From assembly GCF_000003815.2 (NCBI RefSeq), contig NC_049981.1:20826505-20890504 (forward strand): a DNA stretch of 64,000 nt, written 5' to 3'. Shown one piece after another: positions 48,701-59,000 of this stretch (positions within the stretch are counted from its first letter, which is position 1; each line of letters starts with the position of its first letter). The DNA is from Branchiostoma floridae (taxonomy: Eukaryota; Chordata; Leptocardii; Amphioxiformes; Branchiostomatidae). The notes under the pieces are model-generated. The model saw only the letters and a program-made list of their open reading frames with translations. It was not told where the DNA came from and ran no database searches. The translations under genes and the position numbers were made by a program.

Positions 48701-49788
48701 TCATTCAAGTTCAGTTATAAAAAGTTTTTGAATTCTACATCTCCGAGTTCAACTGAAATAAACATATCATATTTCCTGTCATATTCCACTGGGCGTATAT
48801 AACTTTTACAACATAACAATATCAAGTGCATCTGTAGTTTTTATATTATTATTTTTTCATTTCCATTTAAGATAAAATCAAAGTAGAATAAAGTGCTTGG
48901 GGTTAAACAGACGCCGGTCTTAGCGTGACCATCCCCTGTCCGTTTTACCGAACAACTTATAATAAGTGAAACAACTGAATGAGTGTAAAACGTAAGCAAC
49001 AATCTATAGATACGGAATAAGTAACAACTTGAAAGTAAGACAACTACAGCGAATTATAACGATGATAGATTCATAGACAACCACTAAATAAATGCAAAAT
49101 CTTGCAAAAGGTGATGGAAATGAATATTTTTCAGTTGAAAAGGAGAATCGCTGATTTACGTAGGCTTGTTCGAACCTGACGGACATGAACTTTCCTATTT
49201 GACATGCTTGTAGCGATCTTCTCTGACATTGAAAGGGTCCAAAAGGCAGAGACACTTTGCAAAAATGCAAAGCGTATCACGAACACGACTCAGAGGACAC
49301 AGTATTCTTCACTCCTGTGGTTAATGTTGCGTAGCTAATAACACAAGGGAATCCCTGACTATCCTCACCATTAACTCACCAGTGATTCATTGCCATTCGT
49401 TTCCCATTTGACGATGTCTACGTCAATGTCGACTGCTGAAAGCAATGTTGTTCAGGGTCTATTGGGAAGGTTAGTAAGCTGGAACAACTGACGTAGTCGC
49501 CAGCTTAGCCGGAACCTTGAAATCGAGAAACATCAACATTATTTCCGAGTAAAAAAGGAAATATGACTACTGTAATTTAATCTGCCAAAGATGTTGATGT
49601 GTCATCAGAGGATGTTGACAGAATGAGTTAACTATTGATTTTGATCGCCGCGTAAACTTCCCTTAAAACCAGAAGCAAGTTTTATGTTATAAAACTGCAA
49701 CTAATTAGAAAAAATCTTGTGTTTGTTGCCCGTCCTTCCATGCGTAAAGTTGGTACCGTCCTCCTCCCGACGAGCTTTGACCCGGGGC

Positions 49789-49802
49789 TGACGTCACACG
49801 TG
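49789..49802. promoter_or_regulatory. Abutting CRE and E-box
   Basis: TGACGTCACACGTG contains a full palindromic CRE (TGACGTCA) directly followed by a CACGTG E-box, in a locally GC-richer patch (49735-49870). A frame from ATG 49740 to a GTGAGT donor near 49883 is open but matches no family I know. Confidence 0.3.
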
Positions 49803-51184
49803 CGAAAAATCTACATCTACACGCATCTACAGCACTCGGGTCAGAGAGCTATAGCGGACCGAGAAATTCGGTCGAAAATTCCAGTGAGTAAAATTCTTGA
49901 GTTGGAAAACACTCGATTATTCTGATTGTATGTAATTCGTCGAGTCAGATGAACTTTCGTGCTAAAAGAAACACAAACTTTGTATTAATGGTATCTCCGA
50001 GCATTATCGAGGTATGCATTAGACTACATATGTCTTGCACGGGTCTATCGGTCTAAAACAACATGCGTGCTTCACTACTTGTCGCTTGTTGAAATGATGT
50101 ATACCTAATACAGTCATAATTTCAGTTGTTACAGAAAACTGAAGTGATACAGCCACGCGTCACGTTCATTGGCACTAGTCAAACTATCCTGTAGGGAACT
50201 GTCCAGGGAGGGGGAAAGCGGGATAGTCGACAGAAAAGATAAGAGGATAATATCGAAGAATTAACAGGTATAACACTAAGTGAAAAGCTAAGAAAACAGA
50301 AGACCATTGAAGAAAGGTGGAGAAAACTGGTTGCCGGATCTTCTGTAGTGCCCCAACGGTGAAATACTTAAGGCATCAAGGGATAAATGAGATGAGATGC
50401 GAGTTACGATAAAGGTCTGTGATTGTCCTGACAATATATCGTCTCGCCATACACATATCGGCTGGAACAGACATCGGCGCGGTGACCTTCCACTTCTAGC
50501 TGCCCTCTGTCTCCCGGTTTGATCGCCAGTTGTGGTTGATTCACGGCGCGGCGTGGACTCCGTGTGTTCCGTCGGAACTTCTCAATGTTAGGGGATTACC
50601 AGGACAAACAAGGCGTCACTGCCAACAATAGAGCCCATCTAGCTCTCAGTCTGGTCCTTTCTCATTTCACTCTTGATCTGCTCCAATTGAAAAGTTCTCA
50701 ATGGTGCACTTTCTGTGAATCTCTCCATGGACAAAGCAACCCAGACGTTAAATAAGATAGGGGAGAACTGTGTTCTAGCTACTGAATGGTTGAAGAGCCA
50801 TACTCCTCTTCAGCGTCAAGATACTCCATTTAGCCCTAATCGATAGGGCAATTCAATGGCCTTTGCCGTTACGTCAGGGTCACATTTCCAACAAATGAAA
50901 CCGGGCCGGGCCGGGCCATTTGTCAAGAACAAGAAATACACACAAAAATTTTGAGATGTTTTGAAGAGTCACTGATTGAAGAATTACTCTATTAAGAAAT
51001 ACACAGAAGTAGTGCCAATGGCTACTCTCTTTTACAGTCCTTATGTTTTGTTGACTGCAAGAGCCCAAGTTTGAAAATGTTACCCTACCGCTAGCTGCAA
51101 TTTCATCTCATATCTCGTCCTCAGCAATGGTATCCTGTCAACTTATTGTAATGCAAGGCCGATATCAGTAAGCAAGAAGGTCAT

Positions 51185-51335
51185 ACATAGGGGGGGGGGG
51201 CGTTCAAATTGACCTTGACCCTCGTCTTGCCAATACCTATTTACCAAATATCATTTAACGTTAAGTCCATTTAGGAGTTCTGATATTATTCTGACTACAA
51301 ATACACGGAAGCAAAAACAGACACACAGAAGACAC
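51185..51335. repeat. Fragment of the same interspersed repeat family
   Basis: A G-run followed by CAAATTGACCTTGACCCTCGTC and TTACCAAATATCATT closely resembles the right end of the 52.4-53.5 kb array (53465-53520). Ends in ACAGACACACAGA. Confidence 0.45.
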
Positions 51336-52439
51336 AGCCAATGCAAAAGTATACCTTCGTTTTTTGAAGGAGGTAACAATACACTCGAGTAACCGAGGCA
51401 AAGGATCTGTTGGATGCCCTTTAAAAACCTCAAATCAAGTTCCCGTCACTTTTCAGGGAATAGGAAAGAGTGCTCTCGTTGCTCCAGGCAGAATTATGTT
51501 TTCTTCATGGAGACTAGTTGTACATTTATCCAATGGTACACAGCACTTGATCGGCAAGACCGAGGTCCCATCAGACAGTTTCCTTCCGCTGGCAGCTGCA
51601 GTAGAGTAATCGTCTCAACAGTAATGTCTCCCTGGCGCCGAAGTGCTGGATAGTTGATGTGGTGTGCCCTTGGCTTTGGCCTCCACGGAATGTACTGTGA
51701 CTTTAGCTTGGGGGGAAATGTTATCTAACAGTTTTAAAAGAGATACATATGAACCTCTTGGCAACGTTTAGTTGGAGTCTATTCTGTCGGCAAAGACGAC
51801 CTAGAAAGGATAACTACTGTTAAAATCTGTGATAATGGGCATTTTTGTAGCCCTCTCTTATGTTTTTGAATTCGTCGTCCATTTGCAAGACATAAAGATG
51901 AAATCAGCACACAGATAGGCACTCCCCATTGCAGGAATATAGAAATGGTGGAGTGCAGGAGCAATTCTTCACATGGCTGGAAAAAAAACTGAGGTTCTTG
52001 CTTTTAGAATTAAAAGGTACATCCCATATCTAACGGTTATCATCTGAGTTTTATTAGCACTAGGTCATACCAATTACTTGTTGTGCACAAATATTCCGCT
52101 AGTAGTCCTACTAAAACTATGTTGGTTGGAGAGGGACTTTTCAGATAAGACAATGCTCTTCTCTTCTCTTCTCTTTAGATATGCGTCTCATGACGGAAAA
52201 TAGAATAAGTTAGATTCATAGCCGTGTTCCGTAGGTTTTAAACAGTATTATTATAAACTAGAGTTCCACGAACACATACCTTTGCCAAATAAACCAGGTT
52301 TGTTATGTAGAATGATGTCTGTAGACATAAATGTGTTACTCATTACATTTTATTTTATATGCCCGGAGTTGGTTCATAACATTTCGCCATTGCTTATACA
52401 AATTAGATCCCTATTTACATAATGATATTAAATTGTATC

Positions 52440-53580
52440 AAGCATCACTTAAGCTATCAGCATACCAAAAATCATGATGATCCTTTCATCCCTTTTTGAC
52501 TTATTCTCTTTCAAAGTAGGAAACTAAACCGGCTCCTGCAGTTCAAGAAAAGATGTTACCGGACCCAAACATACACCTCTTACTCTCTGCCATCTTTCTC
52601 AGTTCCATATGTGTCAAGTTTGAAAGTCCTATCACGGAATGCAGTGGATTTATCAACTTTCCGCATTAATTATGCAAATTGTTAATTTATATAATTATTA
52701 TCTCATTGTGTAAGTTGTTACTTAGGATATCTACATACCAAAAATCATGACGATCCGTCAACATGTTCATATTTTGCCATTAATTATGCAAATGAGATCA
52801 TCATCTGCATAATTAATATATATAAATATTTCTTTCTTTCTCAGCTACAAATGTGACAAGTTTGAAAGTCCTATAAAGGAATGCAGTGGATTTACAAACT
52901 TTCCTCATTAATTATGCAAATTAGCTGTTGATTTGCATAATTTGAATTCCATCATGTAAGTCTTTCCATTGGCTATCTACATACCAAAAATCATGACGAT
53001 CCGTCAACACGTTTATATCTTCTCATTAATTATGCAAATGAGGTCGTCATTTGCATAATTAATATGGATTGATTTTTCTCTCTTTCTCATCTATATATGT
53101 GACAAGTTTGAAAGTCCTATCATGAAATGCAGCGAATTTATAAACTTTCCTCATTAATTATGCAAATTAGTTGCTGATTTGCATAATTTGTATTTCATAA
53201 TGTACATTGTTACTTGGGCTATCTACATACTAAAAATCGTGACGATCCATCAACACGTTCTCGAGTTATTCTCGTCCAAAGTTTGAAAGGAAATCGGCGA
53301 CTGCAGTTCCAAACAAGCCGCTAGGGGGTCTAAACTTATAGTACTTACTCTCTGCCCCAAGGGCTATCTACCACTCAAAAATCATAACCACAGCATGTCC
53401 AGAACACGAGATAGCAAAAATTGAGATTCTGCTGCAGTACCGTAGCAAGCCGCCAGAAGGCCCATTATCGAACTTGACCTTCGTTTTCCCGAACCCTACC
53501 CACCTACCAAATATTATCGGGATTCATCCAAGACTTCTTGAGTTATGCTGTTAACACACACACACACAGACACACACACA
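52440..53580. repeat. 246-bp tandem repeat array rich in ATGCAAAT octamers
   Basis: Units marked by CTACATACCAAAAATCATG recur at 52731, 52977 and 53223, exactly 246 bp apart, with a more diverged unit to the left near 52459. Each unit carries a hairpin built of ATTAATTATGCAAATGA and its complement plus a second TATGCAAATTAG / TTTGCATAA pair. The right end runs into GAGTTATGCTGTTAAC and a (CA)n tract (53552-53580), like the ends of other interspersed repeats in this window. Confidence 0.8.
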
Positions 53581-54254
53581 GACTCACAAGCCCCAAACAT
53601 AACCTTAGCCATTCTGGCAAAGGTAATAACCATCAGGAATGGAGTCAAGCATTTACCTCTCGTGCAATACACATCACATTGAATACGTACACGCATTTCT
53701 GTAATCCTAACATCATGGCGACACTGAATTTTGTGCAATTAGTTTTGAAGTCTGAAAAATGATAACTCTGATAATGAAAAGAATCCCTCTGTGAGCAAAA
53801 AAATCAAGACTGTCGTAGGTGAATGGTGGCTAGCGTGATTTGGTGTTGATCAGTTCTGTGACTAGTGATGCGTCAGAGTGCAATAGGCACGGAATGCGCT
53901 TGGGGGCATTCTTATCACTAAGCACGATGGTGCCATCCCTATCACAATTATACGCAAGAAAGGATCTGCGTCAGAAAGGTGCAAGATGTTAAAATAAGCA
54001 TCTCAGATCTTTACATCTTATCGGAACTAATTTGTCTTCGCTAGATACATGCACAGATTGGTCTACATTCATTTGACAGCTATTTACTACTGGTGCTTAT
54101 TTTGTGTTTGCCGGCCAGAGGCCAAATGCTGACGGATTGAACGTGCATAACATTGTGTTTATACAGATGCGATCTTTATTTGAACAGCAATTTTAAAAGC
54201 GCCGCAACGTTTGTGTGGTCTTAAGATCTTTTACAACAAACAAACAAAGAGATA

Positions 54255-55165
54255 CAAATGAATAAAGTCGCACATCATCATCATCATCTCCAGTACTGCT
54301 TATCCCACAACAATGTGGATTATTAGCAGCTGCGCATGACGTAAGTGCATGTGAAAATAAAGGGTAAAGGACATGGACCTGTGCAGACAAGACAAGTGAT
54401 ATTACAACACATTTATTTACACTATGTACAATGGACGGGGGGCAGCTCAGTGCAGCGAAGCCCGTCCCAGCTCAGTTTTGAACTGGGAGAGGGACTCCGC
54501 CTCCGCCACACTAGGCTCAAGTTCATTCCACTCTTTGATGGTACGAGGGAAGTACGAGAGCCTGTAATAGTTGTTCTTACTCGCGATGGTCTGCAGCTTG
54601 AAAGCATGATTAGTGCGGCGGGAGCACCGAGCTGCTGGGACGAGACTCGAGGTGTGTGGGACGGAGATGGTGTTGTGTAGGATTTTGTGCATTGTGGTCA
54701 GCCTGGCCATTTTGCGGCGTTCCGACAGTGGCTGCCATCCAAGGTCTTTGAGCATTGAGGTTACGGAGGCCGTACGCTGGTAGTTATTACATACATACCT
54801 GGCAGCTCTACGCTGCACAGCCTCCACCCTGCTCACCTGTTCGGCAGTGTGGGGGTCCCAAACCGAAGCACCATACTCAACAGATGGTCTGACCAGTGCC
54901 ATGTAGGCTCGTTCTTTTGCCGCCACACTGGCAATCCGCAGGTTCCGTCGTAGCAGTCCTAGTGTTCGGTTTGCTTTGGCAGTGATGTTGTCGACATGGC
55001 AGTTCCAAGAAAGGTTTGCAGAGATAGTTAAGCCAAGGTACTTTGCTTTACTTACCTTAATCATGCTGCTGCCGTGAAGTGTGTAAGGGTGATTGAGGGG
55101 TTTTCTTGATGAAGGGATGGACATAACTTCACACTTGGATGGATTAAATTGCATGAGCAACTATG
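54255..55165 (-). mobile_element. 5'-truncated LINE (non-LTR retrotransposon), ORF2 C-terminus
   Basis: An open frame (55160-54447, 237 codons) matches the C-terminal part of a LINE reverse transcriptase in the jockey/CR1-type style: QFNPSKCEVMS, KYLGLTISANLSWN, NRTLGLLRR, VEYGASVWDPH, VQRRAARYV, then SVTSMLKDLGW. The catalytic palm motif and everything upstream are missing, so this is a dead, 5'-truncated copy. The frame itself is intact over 237 codons, which suggests a fairly recent insertion. After the stop, about 190 nt of 3' UTR runs to a (GATGAT)n stretch at 54275-54290, a plausible 3' end. Confidence 0.88.
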
Positions 55166-55169
55166 TATA

Positions 55170-56925
55170 TGGATATGTCAGTATGCCTAGTTTTCATATC
55201 GTTTATACTACGGATTCTAAGACTAAATTCTTATATTTTTCGAGAATGCCACTATTGCTTACCTTAAAGTGCCTAAGGTAAGTAAGTGCCCTATTCAACT
55301 TTCTGTGCACAGTAAGGGTTATCTAGATCTGTTACCTAAAGTGTTGTAGGCGCCAACCTCCGTGCAGTCAACAGTGCAGATGCGCCATCTATTAATCAAA
55401 TTTTGAACTACAGTCTCCCTCCATGTCTGCAGTTTCCCTCCACGTCAGGTAAATCATTATTTCGGTCTATTCTCTAGTATGCAGTAAAACGTTTATTCTT
55501 TGCCATATTGGTAACATCGTACATAACATCTAACATAGTCCAATACAATAACCTATTGTGCTGTATATGCACATAACCTTTTGGTTTCTATTTGGGTTTC
55601 TTTGGTATCTATAAACCACAATTTTAACTATACAGTTATGACAATCATTCTTTTTTTTAGTTGAAGACCGATACAATGAAGATGTTTTCCAAGAGATATT
55701 GTCGGGGAAATTGATTGCAGCACTTACAATTCAAACAAAACACAAATGTGTTACGTCATTTCCGATTAATTACGCATGCCTGATATCACATGACGCACGA
55801 GTACTGGACGCTTTTAATCTATCGTTTCTTGATAACTATACACACTTGAAGCATATATTTCCCATCTCTCCCTCTCTAGACAAGTAATTACAAAATACTT
55901 CATCTGGACAGAATCCCTTACATAAGACACGATGCTTTTCTTCAATATTTGCATAATGTAGAATCTGATGTACATTTTGTTTTCAAGATATTTCTACTTA
56001 CTTGCCGCTTCTACTGCTTACAATCTTGCATTGTTCCTTTACAATGGATCAAGGCTAAGTCAATTACTAAGAATACATATATCATCACAATATAAATCAA
56101 ATATGAATGTTGTAAGTGTAGCGAGTATATTTTGAGCTCAAAACTAATCGTTATTAGTCATGTGTTGATGCTCAACTTCTAATTGCGTTCGAAATTATTA
56201 TCCTGCGTTTCGGCATTTCTAAGACATCTTGATAAATATTTCTACAATAACAAGCAATTATTACTTGACTTGATACACAAACACTTGCATTTTCGCATAT
56301 TGTTATCCAAGTTCGAGCTTTATCGAAAACACTTGTCACTGCACAGATATACTGCACAGATGTGTCATTTTCCGGGTCTTGTTCGGCCGTATCCTACTAA
56401 ATCTCTATAATATCACAAATACATTGCTCTTTAACGTCACACATAATCCATTTGACCAGCTTACTGTGTATGCCTATGTGCATGCTGAGAGTATACTGTC
56501 TGAATTAGATTACAATGTGTTGTGATTGTATATCCCTTACAGAATTGTGATAAAAATGTATGTAGCAAAGACTGTACTTTGCCTAATGCACTATTGACGG
56601 TCAGAAATAAGGTACAAATGACCATCTCCAGCTGCAATTCTTAACTACATCTTTGACCACTACTAGCACATTTATATTGTGGTTTGAGCGCAATTATCTG
56701 TGAGAATAGTATATATTGTGGCTCACCCTTTTTATTTTTAATATGTTTTTTCGGTATTGTGTATTACATGCATGCAAGTTTCAGATTCGTCACTCACTAT
56801 TTCAGAAAGATATTGGGCTCTATGTTCTCTGGCAGGCTCCAAACATAATTAATTAGAAGCGGATTCACACACAAACGTACGAATTGTCACCTCCACGTGT
56901 CATGTGAATGAAATGACAGACAAAG
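55170..56925. other. Intergenic, nothing recognised
   Basis: AT-rich sequence between the LINE fragment and gene B with no family motifs on either strand. Confidence 0.6.
56731..56736 (-). terminator. Candidate polyadenylation signal of gene B
   Basis: AATAAA on the minus strand about 380 nt after the gene B stop codon, beyond the inverted-repeat element at 56930-57106. If used, that element lies in the 3' UTR. Confidence 0.35.
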
Positions 56926-56929
56926 GGTC

Positions 56930-57106
56930 CGGTCACATTCGTCGGACGATCGTCAAACGATAGTTGGCGATGTGTTGTACAAATTTCATACAAGTCTTTT
57001 ACTAAGAAAACTTTCTTAGATTCATGTCGGTGGTTGGTTATGTCACAGCCTGCTTCAAAACTCTACTGTATCGAAATTGTACGACACCCTACGGTGAATG
57101 TGACCG
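56930..57106. mobile_element. Small inverted-repeat element beside the gene B stop codon
   Basis: Ends are CGGTCACATTC (56930-56940) and GAATGTGACCG (57096-57106), a perfect 11-bp terminal inverted repeat around a 155-bp interior with further ACGATCGT-type palindromes. It begins 12 nt beyond the stop codon of gene B, so it probably lies in the 3' UTR. No target-site duplication was clear. Confidence 0.5.
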
Positions 57107-57117
57107 TAACTTAAATT

Positions 57118-58792
57118 CTAGTCTTTTTCATGCCTCGTCGTGTGAGACATTTCACTGAGGCCATTTGCATATCGTCTCGATATAACCAGTGACTTGAACC
57201 CTTGACGAAAGTTTGGATTAAAGTACCCGTATATGATGGGATTGACGGAACTGTTGAAGTACGATAACCAGTGGGCAATAGGGAAAGCGTAAATGTAGAC
57301 GACGTGTTTCTGACTTGCTGACAGCTGAGTAAAGTCATTCAGCAACATGATCGTGTGCAATGGCAACCAGAATAATGCAAACAAGACCACCACAACAATG
57401 AGCATCTTGATGACTTTGATTTTCTTCTTCAAGAGTGCGTTTTGTGCCTCCACAGATGCCCTCTGGCCTGGCGCTGATTTGTACCAGACTTGATATCCGA
57501 TGATCATGTACAGGACGAGAATGATGCTGAGTGGCGCCAGGTAGCAGATGATGAAAAGGGCGAAGGAGTAATACTTGCTGATGTCGTCTTTTGTCCATGA
57601 ACCTGTTGTGGGCCACTGTTCATCACAGTAATGTACCAGGTATGTAGCGTCCTGCTGAACGTCCTCGTATATCTCGTCACGGTTGAAGATCATCAGCGGC
57701 AGGCTGACCGTGATGGCGAACATCCAGATGGTGATGACTGCCTTGGTCATAACAGTGACCTTGAGTTTGGGTTTGGTAGGGAGGACAACAGCATAAAACC
57801 TGCAACAAAGAACACCAAACCTTAAGTTTTGTTTAGCTGCATCACTTTGATTCTATTCCAAGCAGAACCAGAGGTTATGTTTGGGGGACTACTAGTGGTT
57901 GCTTAGAAGGAAAAACGTAAAGAATCTTGAGGCCTGCAAGCCCCCGACCAAAACCACTGTTTGGATAATATTTCAATGCTGTTGCAACTTTGCGACTCAC
58001 TTAGATAGATAATGATAAAATAGATAAAGGCGAGTTGAGCAAGTTTACCTGTCAACTGCAATCGCTAGAAGAGTGAAGACTGAAGCCACCACGGACGCAG
58101 TGGACATGAAAGGGACCAGACGGCACATGACATCTCCGAATGGCCAGCCTAAATAAGAATTGGAAGTCAAGACGAAATATTAAATATATAGATAATACAA
58201 ATTAACAATACTTTTGTAAGTGCAAGTTTGACACTTCACCCGTGGCAAAAATTGTAGCAGTGATAAATGTGTCCAATAAAAAAGATTTGGAAATTTTTGG
58301 GAATATGAATTTAGTGGGCGTCCTCGAGGGGAGATTTAGGTAGCTTGATAGTAAGTGCTAGAAGTTTGCTAGTTTACCAAGGAGAGGTGACCGTTTATTG
58401 GAAAAATGTAGATATGGCAATGGAGTAAGAAGTGTAAGGAGGAAACCCGATATTGATGGTGACGTGAACTTGCCCATCACAACGTTGTCCGCCAGGGTGG
58501 CTGGCATACAGAAGATCCCCACCAGGAGGTCACTCACGGCCAGGTTCAGGATGAAGTAGTTGGTCACCGTGCGCATGCGCGGGATCTTGATGACGACGAA
58601 GCACACCAGGGTGTTGCCGACCACACACAGGGCGAAGATCAGGAAGTACGACACTCCAAATAAGGCAATAACCGGTACGGACTGTTTTAGTCGTGTGGCG
58701 GTAGATCTGTTTACATCGTCTGTCAAATTTTGACCTACAGTGTCGTTCTGGTCAAGATCTGTAGAATTTTCGAATATGTCGAATGCAGCCAT
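57118..58792 (-). CDS. Gene B: neuropeptide GPCR, NPFF/QRFP-receptor-like
   Basis: Three exons, 58474-58792, 58049-58148 and 57118-57799, give 366 residues. The start ATG (58792-58790) has a good ACAATGG context; the N-terminus carries four N-glycosylation sites (NST, NDT, NLT, NRS). TM1 has VVGNTLV, TM2 LNLAVSDLLVG, ECL1 WPFGDVMC with the disulfide cysteine, DRF (139-141) replaces DRY, ECL2 has the partner HYCDEQW, TM6 FALFWLPLHT, TM7 NPIIY (326-330) followed by GYFNPNFRQGF. The AHW..FNSSVNPIIYG block is typical of NPFF-type receptors, so RFamide-like peptides are the expected ligands (family knowledge, not shown here). Exon 1 ends G|GCAAGT, apparently a GC-AG intron; exon 2 to 3 is a normal GT-AG phase-2 join. 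It is probably a plasma-membrane receptor in neurons. Confidence 0.92.
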
Positions 58793-59000
58793 TGTAAAGC
58801 AATTATCAATATTTTGAATCACGAAAAATTGTTATTTTATTTTTAATCTGGTACTGGCAAAATACGTCTGTCTATTAGTATAGAATATTAAAAAAACCTC
58901 TAGGTCTATTTTGCCATTTTCAGACTAGGTCCGTCGGATAATAGTTTTGGATTATGGGTCAGTAGTCTGTATTGCTCAACGATGCTGGAGACGTGGTAGC
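58793..59000 (-). other. Possible 5' UTR segment of gene B
   Basis: A minus-strand acceptor CTGTTTACAG lies just above 59000, about 210 nt before the gene B start codon. It may mark a non-coding 5' exon running into the coding exon. The matching upstream donor was not found. Confidence 0.3.

Larger units (their letters stand above)
42420..54250. other. Intergenic; repeats and possible regulatory clusters only
   Basis: Contains the MITE-like element, the octamer array, the CCAAT/CArG cluster and the CRE/E-box patch. G-runs of 9-10 occur at 44074 and 51190. No coding exon supported. Confidence 0.5.
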
